Assembly (NCBI RefSeq): GCF_051155795.1
Contig: NZ_DAXETW010000014.1
Location: 1-64,000, forward strand
Source of the DNA: Longibacter sp051155795
Lineage (GTDB): Bacteria > Bacteroidota > Rhodothermia > Rhodothermales > Salinibacteraceae
Reading direction: 5' to 3'
Length of the DNA stretch: 64,000 bases
Of this stretch, positions 36,695 to 46,176 are shown piece after piece. Both the position numbers and the translations under genes were made by a program. The notes under the pieces are model-generated. The model was not told where the DNA came from. It worked only from the letters and a program-made list of their open reading frames with translations, and did no database searches. The first letter of the stretch is position 1. Each line of letters begins with the position of its first letter.

Positions 36695-39600
36695 TCACGG
36701 GTTGTCCCGTCGCTCTTCCAGAAGCTCGAAATACCGTTTGATCAGTCGCTCGTAGTCCGGAGCGTAGCCACTATCGAGGGCACGGATTAAGTCTCGTCGT
36801 AGTTGCTCGATCTCGTCCTGTGGGGAGAGCTCGCCTGGGGACCGCCGCTCGTAGCCCTCCGGCTGTTGCCCTTCGCGGCGCTCGTCCTTGCCCTGTTGCC
36901 GCAGCGACCGTTGCGCGTTGAGAAGACGCGTCAGGATCTGCTTCTGTCGTTGCAGGGTCCGGTCGTTCTGGCGTCCTCGCTGAAGCTCTCGAATCGTTTC
37001 TTCCATCTGTTCAGCGATGCGGTCGAGGTCGCCGAGGACGTTGTCGCGCATGCCGCTCTCGCGCCCGAGGTCGTCCAGCTTTTTCTTGATCTCGGCCTGC
37101 TGCTGCGCCATCTGCTGCAGCCGCTTCTGCTGATCGACCGACAGGCGGTTCCCCTGCACGTCGTTCAGGAACTGTTGGACCTGGCGGTTCAGTTTCTGCT
37201 GCTGCCCTGACATCTGCTGCATCTGCTGGAGCATCTGCTGCATGGACTGCCCGCCACCTCCGCCCTGCGCATTCTGCATCTGCTTCAGAAGGTCGGCGAG
37301 CAGGAGCGCCAGCTCATTCAGGTGCGTCATCGCGGCTTTCTGCGTTCCGCTGGCCCGCGCGGCGTTCCGGTCGCTGAGCGCTTCCGTCGCGCTATTCATC
37401 GAACGGAGGGCCTCCCCGCTTTCCCTCTGCACGGTCCGCTTCATCTGGGGGATCTGCTGCGCGAGTTGCTGCAGAGAGTCGCTGACCGACAGCAAGCCGG
37501 ACTTCAGTTGCTCCTGGTCCTGCGCATACGATCGGAGCGTCGGGCTGTCCGCGGACAGGTCGCGAACCGTAGAACGCAACGACTCCTGACGCTCCGACAG
37601 CCGCAGGGTGGCCTCGAGAGCTCCGTGGACGCCGGCAAGATTGATCTGCTGCTGTTGCCCGCTCATGCCCTGCTGCATCTGCTGCATATGACGAGACATC
37701 TGCTGCAGTTGCTGCTGCATCTTCTGCTGACCGGAACGGGCATTCTCCAGCTGGTTCTGGCGAAGCTGGCGGCTGTTCTGCTTCATCTGCTCGGGAAGCT
37801 GTTCCCGCTCCAGGCGCTGCTTCATCTGACGCATCTGCTCGTTCGGCGCCTGCGGGGACGACTTCATCTCGTCCCCGAGTTCCTGCATTTCATCCATGAC
37901 CTCCTGCATACGCTCCCGCGCCCGATCCTGCTCGCGGGCCAGGTCTTCATTCGTGCCGCCGCTCGACTCTCCCGACTCGGCCGGATCGCTGTCGGACGGC
38001 CGCTCCCCCTCCGAATCCTCCTCCTGCGCCTGCTCGCCGCTTTCTGAGGCGTCCGTGTCCGATGCATCCGACTCCTGAGCATCGTGTTCATTTCCTTCTC
38101 CCCCCGTATCGCCCGATGATTCGGCGTCCGCTTTGTCCCCATCCGTATCCTCTGGTTCCTCGGAACGGTTTTGCTCCTCTTCAAGGCGTTCGGACGTTTT
38201 CTCGGCCAGCTGCTCCTCGGTTTTTCCGAGTTCGTCGAGACGCCGGGAGAGCTCCTCCATTTTTTGCGTTCGGCGCAACTGCTTGAAGAGCTCAAGCGTG
38301 CGGTCGAGGCGCTGCCGGTACTGCTCCTCGTTGAACTCGAAATCCTCCATTGCCTCCTGCATCTGGCGGAGGTCGAGATTCTGCATCGACTCCTGCATCT
38401 GCTTCAACGCATCCATCAATTCGGGCGAATTGATCTCCTCGATGACGCGCTGCAGTTCTTCGAACTTCTGGGACGTCTCGGGGCTCGTCAGATTCTCGTC
38501 CTGCATCTGGCGGGTCATGTCTTCAACCTGCTTTGCCAGATCGCTCACGCTCTTTTCGACGGACTCCTGCTGTTCGCGGAGGCGTTCGAGCTGTCGTCGG
38601 TCCTCCCAGCTCGCGTCCTGCTTGCGACGAACCTCATTACGAAGCTCGTCGAATCGTTCCTGCACGTCCTCGGCCTGGTCGCGCAGGTTGTCGAGATCCG
38701 ACTCGGTCTTTTCCTGCTGCTCGTCCAGCGAACGGTATTTCTCCGCGATGGAGGCGAGGCGGAGCCGCTGGGTGGCGGTGCGACTGCTTTTTGCTCCGCC
38801 GAATGCGTCGTTGTCCCAGACCTGCGCGTAGTATTCGACCACGTCGCCGGGTACGAGGTCGAGTCCGGATTCCTGAGCCAGCAGCCAGTTATGGTCGACC
38901 ACTTGATCAACCTGTCTCGGGTTGTCCAGCGGCAGGGGCATGGTCGAAAAGGACGTCTGGCCCTGTCCAAAGCGCTGCTCAGCGAGACGGTAGTGCAGCA
39001 CGACCCGCGAAAAGCCAAAGTCGTCCCGGAGGCGGAGGCGAAGGGGAGCGACCAGATCCTCCTCGAGCTGGGCGTCAGGTTCTGGGGCGAGGAAGGCGAC
39101 GGACGGCCGCGCATCCGGTCGCGCGGAGATCCGGTAGGAAATTGGGTCCCGGTTCTTTACGCCGGTAGCGCTGTAGAGTACCATCCGGTAGCGAGCATTC
39201 CCGGAGATCCGGAATGTGCCGCTCACGCTCTGTTCCTCGACAGCCAGAGCGGTGGTGGAGCCGTTGTCGAACACGACGGACGCGGAGTCGATGGCCGGAC
39301 CGCCAACGTCGGCAGCGATCTGAACGGTGCTTCCGGGCAGTCCCGTGACATCCCCGATGTTGGGATCGAGCGATCGCGCCGGCAGTCCGGTGTAGCCGGG
39401 TGGCTGGACCTTCAGGCGGAGGCCGCGGACGAGCGGACGGGCTTCCACGTCTGCCCGGAACCACCCCGTCACGACGCGGCCGGAGACAACCCGGTAGTCG
39501 ACGTCTTCTCGGACGCCGGGGACGGTGTGGCGGAAGATGCCGGCGGAATCAGCGCGAAGCACCACCGAGGAGGAGGGACCCTCGTCGGTCGGTCGAAGGT

Positions 39601-40306
39601 CCAAGCGTAGCTGCGCGGGCACATCCCCGGCGGCGCGAACCGAGATCGAGAGCGAATCACCGCGGACAAGGCGGACATCGCCGGGGTATACGTCCACGGT
39701 GAATGGCGCGGGACGCTGAAACGCGGTCCCGGGAGCGAGGAGACGCTCAGACGCGCCGAGGAAGGTGGATGGCGCGACCAGTAGGAACACCAGGACACCC
39801 ACGATTGGCAGAGACGCCATCCGAGCGGCGCGGCGCGCTGGAGAAAAGTCCGCCGTCTGCTCAAAGGGCACGGGTTCGACGTCTTCGCCCAGGCGACGCA
39901 CCGCCGCATCGACCATCGGCGCCGGTGCATCTGAAGCGCGGCCGGAGGCCAGTTGCAGGAGGTTGAGAAGGCGGTCCGACACATCTGGAAAGCGTTCCCC
40001 GATGCGGCGGGCGATGGCCTCCTCGGATGGGCCCGCCCAGAGGCCGAAAAGGATCGCAACCGGGCGAATGAGCAATGCTGCTGCTGCGCCAAGAACGATC
40101 ACAGCGACGGTGCCGGATACGATTGTTCGCGGGCGCGTGTCGAGCCAGAGGCCGGCTTCGATGGCTGCCGCGACGAGCCACGCCAGAGCCGCCACCCCGA
40201 CGACAATGCTTGCCGCCCAGGCCGTGCGAGCAAGCGTCATGCGCCGCAGCGTATCGTGCAGGCGGGAACGAAGTCGTTCAACGAGTCGAAGGGTTTGCTC
40301 GCTCAT
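36695..40306 (-). CDS. DUF4175-family giant membrane/coiled-coil protein
   Basis: This 1203-residue protein has an N-terminal membrane part (helices near residues 31-55, 64-92 and 169-190), then an extracytoplasmic beta-rich segment (TVDVYPGDVRLVRGDSLSIS, VQPPGYTGLPARSLDP). A long Gln/Met/Glu-rich coiled coil follows to the C-terminus, with tracts such as MQQMLQQMQQMSGQQQKL. A strongly acidic Ser/Asp/Glu block lies at about residues 730-790. Domain order matches DUF4175 proteins of alphaproteobacteria and Bacteroidota, whose function is unknown. It stands alone between plus-strand genes. The low-complexity C-terminal half was probably shaped by repeat expansion. Confidence 0.88.
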   Translation of the reverse strand: MSEQTLRLVERLRSRLHDTLRRMTLARTAWAASIVVGVAALAWLVAAAIEAGLWLDTRPRTIVSGTVAVIVLGAAAALLIRPVAILFGLWAGPSEEAIARRIGERFPDVSDRLLNLLQLASGRASDAPAPMVDAAVRRLGEDVEPVPFEQTADFSPARRAARMASLPIVGVLVFLLVAPSTFLGASERLLAPGTAFQRPAPFTVDVYPGDVRLVRGDSLSISVRAAGDVPAQLRLDLRPTDEGPSSSVVLRADSAGIFRHTVPGVREDVDYRVVSGRVVTGWFRADVEARPLVRGLRLKVQPPGYTGLPARSLDPNIGDVTGLPGSTVQIAADVGGPAIDSASVVFDNGSTTALAVEEQSVSGTFRISGNARYRMVLYSATGVKNRDPISYRISARPDARPSVAFLAPEPDAQLEEDLVAPLRLRLRDDFGFSRVVLHYRLAEQRFGQGQTSFSTMPLPLDNPRQVDQVVDHNWLLAQESGLDLVPGDVVEYYAQVWDNDAFGGAKSSRTATQRLRLASIAEKYRSLDEQQEKTESDLDNLRDQAEDVQERFDELRNEVRRKQDASWEDRRQLERLREQQESVEKSVSDLAKQVEDMTRQMQDENLTSPETSQKFEELQRVIEEINSPELMDALKQMQESMQNLDLRQMQEAMEDFEFNEEQYRQRLDRTLELFKQLRRTQKMEELSRRLDELGKTEEQLAEKTSERLEEEQNRSEEPEDTDGDKADAESSGDTGGEGNEHDAQESDASDTDASESGEQAQEEDSEGERPSDSDPAESGESSGGTNEDLAREQDRARERMQEVMDEMQELGDEMKSSPQAPNEQMRQMKQRLEREQLPEQMKQNSRQLRQNQLENARSGQQKMQQQLQQMSRHMQQMQQGMSGQQQQINLAGVHGALEATLRLSERQESLRSTVRDLSADSPTLRSYAQDQEQLKSGLLSVSDSLQQLAQQIPQMKRTVQRESGEALRSMNSATEALSDRNAARASGTQKAAMTHLNELALLLADLLKQMQNAQGGGGGQSMQQMLQQMQQMSGQQQKLNRQVQQFLNDVQGNRLSVDQQKRLQQMAQQQAEIKKKLDDLGRESGMRDNVLGDLDRIAEQMEETIRELQRGRQNDRTLQRQKQILTRLLNAQRSLRQQGKDERREGQQPEGYERRSPGELSPQDEIEQLRRDLIRALDSGYAPDYERLIKRYFELLEERRDNP

Positions 40307-40473
40307 ACGTACCGGAGCCGGGCCGCGGACGGAAAAGATCAGTTCACATGTCCGTCGTACTTTCTGCAGGGAAAGGGTGTTTCTCTCGCAAACCAGCGGA
40401 TCGCATGAGCGTACGGTAAAGGTACACGTCGACCGGGTAATATCCGCACCTTCTCACTGAACGCCCCGAGATC

Positions 40474-40707
40474 ATGCTGCTCGTAAATGTTGGCCCGCAC
40501 ACGATCAATGTTGAACAGGCGCTCGCCTTCGAAGATGACGGCGACACCGTCCGCATTATCTTCGCCGCGGATGGCAATGAGGACGGGCGCTATTGCATTG
40601 AACTGGAGGGGAAGCAGGCGGAGCGCATGCGCGCCTGGCTAGACCGCAACGCCGAGGGCGTTCGTGGCAATGAACGCGCCGGATTTCACATCGAAGGTGA
40701 CGGGTGA
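40474..40707 (+). CDS. Small acidic hypothetical protein
   Basis: This short frame encodes 77 residues: INVEQALAFEDDGDTVRIIF and RYCIELEGKQAERMRAWLDR suggest a small beta-beta-helix fold. The composition is acidic, like most other proteins of this window, with no signal peptide. I do not recognise it. It is divergent from DUF4175 with a 167-base gap. Codon use (mostly G/C third bases) supports it being real. Confidence 0.6.
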   Translation: MLLVNVGPHTINVEQALAFEDDGDTVRIIFAADGNEDGRYCIELEGKQAERMRAWLDRNAEGVRGNERAGFHIEGDG

Positions 40708-40896
40708 CCCGTGCGCCCGGAAATGCCCCGCGGCGGGTGGTGAAAAAGGACGTAAGAGTATCCCACCCCGTATGAATCAACGTGCGCGATCCGGTATACT
40801 ATTTCCTACCGATAGTTTCTCGCGCGATCTCTCCTGCCGCAGGCTGCGGTCGCTGAGGACTCGACCTACTATTCCGACGCTGACGATTCGGACATC

Positions 40897-41421
40897 ATGA
40901 CCGCTCGATCTTTTCGCCTCGCACCCTTTCTGTTTCTCATTCTTGCCCTCACTGGGTGCCGCCTGTACGGTGGATACGGGACGGAAGCGGAGCTGCAGGA
41001 GCAGTTGTCCAACGTAACCAACGATTTTGCGGATAACCTGGCGCGGAGCGAAGCCGACCTACAGGTGCTTGAGCGGGCCGCCTCCAATCGCGCGGATCTG
41101 GAGCCGTTTGTGGAGCAGTTCCGCACGCTGATTGACGAGCACGAATCGCTTCTCGATCAGCACCGCTCCATAGCGGAGCGTCTGACAGATTCCGGCAATT
41201 ACCGCGCCCTGCATCGGAATTACGGTGCGATCACGACAGAGCAGCGAATGATGCGGCAGCGCTACGACCGGACGATCCGCCAGATCCGTACGACGGTCAG
41301 TGGGGAATCCGCCGACGCGCAGCCGCTCCCGAACGAGAGCTTTTATTATGTCGAGCCGGTCGAATACCGCCGGATGGAGAACCGTCGCGAGGTCACGATG
41401 GAAGACGCGCTGAATCCGTAG
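40897..41421 (+). CDS. Small coiled-coil lipoprotein
   Basis: This 174-residue lipoprotein has a lipobox LALTGC at residues 16-21. It then has a helical, charged region (AELQEQLSNVTNDFADNLAR, LEPFVEQFRTLIDEHESLLD, GAITTEQRMMRQRYDRTIRQ) likely to form a coiled coil, and ends in a Tyr/Pro-rich tail. The function is unknown; the shape recalls Lpp-type or adhesion lipoproteins. ATG 40897 directly precedes the signal. A likely terminator lies at 41526. Confidence 0.8.
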   Translation: MTARSFRLAPFLFLILALTGCRLYGGYGTEAELQEQLSNVTNDFADNLARSEADLQVLERAASNRADLEPFVEQFRTLIDEHESLLDQHRSIAERLTDSGNYRALHRNYGAITTEQRMMRQRYDRTIRQIRTTVSGESADAQPLPNESFYYVEPVEYRRMENRREVTMEDALNP

Positions 41422-41525
41422 GCGCGACGGCACCGTCTCATGGTCGCGTAGCGCCTCCAGTGCGGTCCACGAGCGGCTCTGGGGTGTCGGATCGCGTCAT
41501 CGAATGAGCCGCCTGGAAAACGGAT

Positions 41526-41567
41526 CGCCCGTGCCTGCGCACCTACTGCCGCGGGTCGGGCGTTTTT
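41526..41567 (+). terminator. Probable terminator after the coiled-coil lipoprotein
   Basis: CGCCCG (41526-41531) pairs with CGGGCG (41557-41562) followed by TTTTT. The loop is long (25 bases), so this is only moderately secure. Confidence 0.55.
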
Positions 41568-41631
41568 CGTTGCTCCGCCGGTATGCCTGCCCCATCAGTT
41601 CCCACTTCCCTCTGCCGTCCGTCGCTTCGCC

Positions 41632-42084
41632 ATGGTTGCCCCCGCCGTTCGACGACCGACCGAGATCATCGCGTCCCTGGTCGCAGCGGTTCTGTTTACG
41701 GTCGTCGCCGTCACCGCGACGGGATGTCGCCAGCCCCCATCCCCGGCGTCGAACCCGGATCAGTTCGCCAGCCTGCTCCGCATGGTTGCCGCAGACGCAA
41801 GGACGGAGGGGGACTCTACGGCGCTCTACCTGCGAAACGACGAAAACGACCGCATCCGGCGCCGGATGCTTAATCTGCGTGTCGACTTTGTGCGCTATGA
41901 TCGCCGAAAGGGGTTGGTCTGCATGTGGAGGGGTGGCGGCATGAGCCGGGCCCGGGGGTTCGCGCACCCGCTACCCGGCGCCCGGACGGTGCCACTCGAT
42001 TCGGTCGGGGAGCGGTGCTACCGTACCGGTCCGTGCTCGGAGACGCGAATTGACAGCGTATGGACCGGGTGGGAGTGTCCGTGA
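41632..42084 (+). CDS. Small hypothetical lipoprotein
   Basis: This 150-residue protein has an N-terminal hydrophobic helix and lipobox VTATGC (Cys32), so it is probably lipidated. The middle is charged (SLLRMVAADARTEGDSTALY, RRRMLNLRVDFVRYDRRK) and the end contains several cysteines (LDSVGERCYRTGPCS, WTGWECP). I do not recognise the family. The frame's codon bias supports coding. Short G-rich repeats begin right after its stop. Confidence 0.6.
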   Translation: MVAPAVRRPTEIIASLVAAVLFTVVAVTATGCRQPPSPASNPDQFASLLRMVAADARTEGDSTALYLRNDENDRIRRRMLNLRVDFVRYDRRKGLVCMWRGGGMSRARGFAHPLPGARTVPLDSVGERCYRTGPCSETRIDSVWTGWECP

Positions 42085-42577
42085 GAATTGGAGGGGTGGA
42101 TCGGGGATAGCGGATGGGGAATGGCGGATGGTTTTTGCATGGCGATACGGCTGTCATGAATCGTTCGGCCGTAATGTTGTAACGTAGGATCTTCTATGCC
42201 AAATCGCCGGGATGGAACGTGTCCACCAAGGTGTGGTGAGGCTGTGGCCGTGATGGATGACACCTTTTTGCGGTTTGGTGGCTTTCATCTGGAATAACGC
42301 GGCCGATTGCGGACTGTGTGTCGTTTCTCCCGGGCGACTTTTCCCGTTCCTTTTTTGGTCGGTCAAAAAAGGGGACTCCTCGGATCGGAAACGGCGAGAG
42401 ACGCCTGTCGTCTGACCGGCGCGTCTAAGCGATACCCCACCTCAGTTCTTTGCCTGCTTCTTTCGCCATGGCACAAGATCATAGCGGATGGGGGGACTTG
42501 CCGAGTGTGGGAGTACGTGTTGCGCCGGCATCACGCTCTTCGCCCTATCCGACCGAATTGGCTACATCTTTCCGAAA
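42085..42577. other. Intergenic region with G-rich repeats and an A-tract hairpin
   Basis: These 493 bases hold no convincing gene. It starts with a degenerate G-rich repeat (GCGGATGG near 42110 and 42124, period 14). A perfect inverted repeat CCTTTTTTG (42349-42357) / CAAAAAAGG (42364-42372) with a 6-base loop lies in the middle. Its stem is AT-rich, unlike the terminators in this window. Confidence 0.55.
42349..42372. repeat. A-tract inverted repeat, 9-bp perfect stem
   Basis: CCTTTTTTG and CAAAAAAGG flank the loop GTCGGT. It is symmetrical on both strands, so it might act as a terminator in either direction or as a binding site. Confidence 0.5.
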
Positions 42578-42892
42578 TTACTCGTCCACGGTTCGCATGG
42601 GCGTGTAGCTTTGCGCAACGGGGCGGGCTGCGAATTTGGACTTGGCTTCACGCCAGGCGTCGGCGAAGAGGTCGCTGTGGCGGTAGTCGTTGAGTGCGTC
42701 CTTGCTATCCCAGTGGCTGTAGGTTGTGCAGATGTTCGGGTAGCGCGCGTCCCGCCACAGTTCAAGGTGCAAACACCCGGGAAACGCCCGGATACGGGGC
42801 GAAACCTGGTCGAAGTGAGCGACGAAGTCGTCGACCGCTCCGGGATGGAACGTCATTCGAACGATGCGAACGAGGGGCGGACGATCGAGCAT
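42578..42892 (-). CDS. Antibiotic-biosynthesis-monooxygenase (ABM) domain protein
   Basis: This 104-residue protein has the ABM ferredoxin-like fold pattern: VRIVRMTFHPGAVDDFVAHF, FPGCLHLELWRDARYPNICT and YSHWDSKDALNDYRHSDLF. Members are small dimeric enzymes or heme-binding proteins acting on quinones, heme or unknown substrates; none can be assigned. The start ATG at 42890-42892 gives MLDRPPLVRIVRM, a normal family start. It is a single gene, 172 bases from DUF2851. Confidence 0.88.
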   Translation of the reverse strand: MLDRPPLVRIVRMTFHPGAVDDFVAHFDQVSPRIRAFPGCLHLELWRDARYPNICTTYSHWDSKDALNDYRHSDLFADAWREAKSKFAARPVAQSYTPMRTVDE

Positions 42893-43063
42893 GAGGACGT
42901 GTCGTTGCGGGACGAAGGGGCCTGGGTCTTACGCTGTGGCCGTCGGCTCGGCCAGGTGGGCAAGCGTCGGGGGCATGCCGCATACCGGATGCGTTTGGCC
43001 GCGTTTCCCGTGGTGACGCCGGCGGCGGTCCGACGCGGTGGACGGGCGGGGTAGCACTGCGTC

Positions 43064-44509
43064 CTAGCCCGACGCATCCCGGTCCAGAAGGAACTGGCCG
43101 ATCTCGCATTGCAGGCATCCCCCGCGAGTGCAGTAGTTGCCGAAGAGTTCGTGCATCCCCTGCGCCTCAGCCGCGGACCGCGGGGTCGTCCCGAGGGTGC
43201 GAAATCGTCGTGTCACGGAATCGCGCTTGGACGGCAGCTGCTCGAGTAGCACCGACGTCGGATTACCTTGGATGTGCTTGTCCATCTTTTCCCCGGATTG
43301 CGCGATGGCCCGAAGGAGCGGCACGACGGCGTTGATGATCAGCGTGTCGATCCGCGTCTGCCCGAGAGCGGGCGAGTGTCTCTTCGTGGCCGTGGACGGC
43401 CGATAGTGGGTTTCCCAGAAGACCGTGGGCACGGCCGACAGACGGTCCCGTATGGCCGGGAGGGCCCGCTGCTTTCGGGCTGCGTGTTGCAGTTGCTCGA
43501 TGGGTGCCGTTCCAAAGAGCGCGTCGGGGCCGAACCAGGCCGCTGCCTGAGCGATTCGCAGGGGCGGGAGGTTGTTGGGACGCAGCCGAAAGAACGTCCA
43601 CGCGGTCGTGTTCATCGACGGCACCGGGCGGTCGGCGTGAAGCCGGGCGTAACGTGCACGAAAGTCCATGACCGCGTCGGCGGTGTGCCGATCGGCTGTG
43701 AGGAGGCGGCCGGGGTCAGGGAGCAGTCCGGCCGTGCCGAGCAGGAGCGATTCCCGGTCGCGGGCGTCGCGGATAGATCTCAGCACCGAGGGTGGGACCC
43801 GCCGCGCGAGGTCGATCATGGGCTCGGAATTCTTCGCGTAGCCGAGCCCGGCGAAGAGTCGTTCCTGGAGAAGGATATCCGCCGGTGTGCCTCGTTTCAG
43901 CCGGAGCTGGAGACGGTCCGCCCGGCGCGAAAGGCGCTTCGACCCAAGCGTCTGGATCCAATCGCGTCGCAGCGGAGCGGGGACATCTGCCCACTGCGGA
44001 GCACACACAAGTTCGTCCCGGTCGCGCTGCACGAATGCGTGGACCATGCGGTGGAGCGACCGCTGAAGGCGGGGAGCGAGCACGATCTCCGGAAGCACGG
44101 AGCCGTCCGTTCGCGTCAGGCGCCCCGTGTGGAGGTCTGCATGAAGCGTAACGTGTAGGATCACGCGGTCATATCGCGGATCCCGGTGGTGGTTGTGATC
44201 GAACCAGGCCCCGGAAGTGACGTGAATCTCCACGTCTCCGAACCAGTCGACCTCCCCGATGCGGAGGTGTGCACCGGAGAAGTCGGGGCCGGCATCCGTG
44301 TTCAGGTCGCCCGGGTCTAAAATGCGGACTCTCTCGCCGTCGGTGGTTGTGAGATCCGAGCGGTTGAATCGTTGTGCATCCCAGAGGTCCTGGACGAAAG
44401 CTTCGGGTACGGATCGGCCGCCGGGCGCGGGCTCGTGGACTTCGACGGAATCGGGGGACAGGTCGGGTTCGCGGACGCGAACGAGGCGTCGGTCGGGGAC
44501 GCGGCGCAT
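43064..44509 (-). CDS. DUF2851-family protein
   Basis: This 481-residue protein matches DUF2851, a Bacteroidota-typical family of unknown function: EAFVQDLWDAQRFNRSDLTT, LDPGDLNTDAGPDFSGAHLR, DVEIHVTSGAWFDHNHHRDP and VILHVTLHADLHTGRLTRTD are conserved. The long C-terminal half is helical and the last residues hold three cysteines (CTRGGCLQCEIGQFL). Histidines and aspartates in the N-terminal domain hint at metal binding or nuclease-like activity, which is inference. pyrF lies 138 bases upstream on the same strand. Confidence 0.88.
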   Translation of the reverse strand: MRRVPDRRLVRVREPDLSPDSVEVHEPAPGGRSVPEAFVQDLWDAQRFNRSDLTTTDGERVRILDPGDLNTDAGPDFSGAHLRIGEVDWFGDVEIHVTSGAWFDHNHHRDPRYDRVILHVTLHADLHTGRLTRTDGSVLPEIVLAPRLQRSLHRMVHAFVQRDRDELVCAPQWADVPAPLRRDWIQTLGSKRLSRRADRLQLRLKRGTPADILLQERLFAGLGYAKNSEPMIDLARRVPPSVLRSIRDARDRESLLLGTAGLLPDPGRLLTADRHTADAVMDFRARYARLHADRPVPSMNTTAWTFFRLRPNNLPPLRIAQAAAWFGPDALFGTAPIEQLQHAARKQRALPAIRDRLSAVPTVFWETHYRPSTATKRHSPALGQTRIDTLIINAVVPLLRAIAQSGEKMDKHIQGNPTSVLLEQLPSKRDSVTRRFRTLGTTPRSAAEAQGMHELFGNYCTRGGCLQCEIGQFLLDRDASG

Positions 44510-44647
44510 GGCGGACGGGACGGACGAGGCGGATGGCGTTTCTTACAAGACCCATCGGCCATTGCTTCCATAACGCAGGGAGAGGGTGCAGCGATACCAC
44601 CGACAGCATCACCGGGCACCGGTAGCTGCAGCGGCACCATCGTCGGA

Positions 44648-45499
44648 TCAATTCGACTCGTTGGGTTCTCCGTTCAGAACATCGCGTAGACGTCGGGCAG
44701 CGCCGGCGGCGGCTGCGGCGAAGTCGTCGTCTTCCGACGCGTAGATGATGCTCCGGCTGCTGTTCACGACGACGAGGCCGTCGTCGGTGGCCCCGGCCTG
44801 CATCACGGCGGCGGGGTCGCCTCCCTGAGATCCGACGCCGGGGATGAGAAACGGAAGTGTCGGGCACGCGCTACGGAGTTCGCGAAGGGCCTCCGGCGAG
44901 GTGGCCCCGGCCACGAGTCCCGCCGTTCCGGGGTGATCGTCGTTCCACTCGGCCACCTTCCGAGCCGTTCGCAGGTAGAGCGGCTCGCCATCACAGGTGC
45001 AGGCCTCCTGGAAGTCGCCGGCGCCGGGGTTCGACGTCCGGGCAAGGACGAAGGCGCAGGTGCCTTCCGTCTCGAGGAATGGCGTGACGCTGTCGTGCCC
45101 CATGTACGGAGCCACGGTGATGGCATCGCAGTGCATGTGATTGAACACAGCGTCCGCGTAGAAGCGTGCCGAGTTTCCGATATCTCCCCGTTTTGCATCC
45201 CCGATAACGAGGCAGTCGTCCGGGATCGCCGACGCCGTCTTCTCAAGTACCTGTGCCCCGATCGGACCGAGCGCCTCGAAGAAGGCGAAGTTCAGCTTGA
45301 AGGCGCAGGCGTAATCTGCTGTCGCGTGGATGATCTCCCGGCAGAAAGAGGTTATTGACGTTGCGAGGCTGTTGCCATCCCGGAATGGGACGGGCAACCG
45401 GTCGGGGTCCGGGTCGAGTCCAACGCAAACGACGGACGCCTTCTGGCTATGAACGGTGCGAAGTCGGTCGACGAAGGATGCGGACGTGGAGTCGGGCAT
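44648..45499 (-). CDS. pyrF: Orotidine 5'-phosphate decarboxylase (type 2)
   Basis: PyrF decarboxylates OMP to UMP, the last step of pyrimidine synthesis. The 283-residue length fits the longer type-2 form. Motifs are VCVGLDPDPDRLP, YACAFKLNFAFFEALG, the catalytic DAKRGDIGNSARFYA, VAPYMGHDSVTPFLE and the phosphate-binding IPGVGSQGGDPAAVM. ATG 45499 (MPDSTSASF) is a normal start. It is followed by DUF2851 on the same strand. Confidence 0.96.
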   Translation of the reverse strand: MPDSTSASFVDRLRTVHSQKASVVCVGLDPDPDRLPVPFRDGNSLATSITSFCREIIHATADYACAFKLNFAFFEALGPIGAQVLEKTASAIPDDCLVIGDAKRGDIGNSARFYADAVFNHMHCDAITVAPYMGHDSVTPFLETEGTCAFVLARTSNPGAGDFQEACTCDGEPLYLRTARKVAEWNDDHPGTAGLVAGATSPEALRELRSACPTLPFLIPGVGSQGGDPAAVMQAGATDDGLVVVNSSRSIIYASEDDDFAAAAAGAARRLRDVLNGEPNESN

Positions 45500-46176
45500 A
45501 AACGCAGGTGGTAAGCCGAGGGCGGCGATGACACTGGGGAGACGATGATTCCAACGTACCCGATACCGCGACGCCTATCCACCGGCATCTATGAATAAGG
45601 TCGTGGAATAGCTGGAGCCAAGGTCGTATCGTCCACGGCCGGTATTGGAGCAGCGTATGGTGGACGCGCGATGGGGGGGCAGAACTGGAACCGACCCAAT
45701 TCTCACACTTTACACGACACAGCCTGTACTGGAAGCACTTCCGACGATTACATTTAATTCATGCGGAAAGTAGCGTCAAGGCCGCGCTTCCGACGGCGCA
45801 TGAAATGAACGGCAGGCCCGGGTGGACGCGTTCACCCGATGGCATACCCGGATGGCGAATCTCGCGTGATGTCTTCGTTCGGGCGAGAGACGCCGACACG
45901 AAGCCTCAGTTCGTCCGTTGGATATCCGAGCATCTGACGGCTCCGACCACGCGCCGTATCGTGGCCCGAGGACGGGATTCTGCTCGTAGCATACGCCCGC
46001 GATGCCGGTATCGTCCGGCCGGGTGGATGCCAGTCACATGCACGTGTCGTTCGGCGGGGCGTCGTAACGCCTTCCAATCCAAATTGAACGCTGCATCACG
46101 TCCGTGAAGCCGGGTCATGCAAGGCCCGGATTTGACGGATCGATCACTTGCCACTCAAGAGCGCACCGAACACATT
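45500..46176. other. Divergent intergenic region, no gene supported
   Basis: These 677 bases separate pyrF (minus) and the acyl-CoA dehydrogenase (plus). The region is AT-richer around 45700-45770, where promoters may lie. A plus-strand frame of 100 codons (45805-46107) is Arg/Pro-rich and not convincing. Confidence 0.5.

Noticed and set aside
38171..39610. 479-codon plus-strand frame opposite DUF4175
   Set aside because: It is an antisense frame kept open by the GC-rich, Gln-rich gene on the other strand.
45805..46107. 100-codon plus-strand frame before the acyl-CoA dehydrogenase
   Set aside because: It is Arg/Pro-rich with poor coding pattern and no start context.
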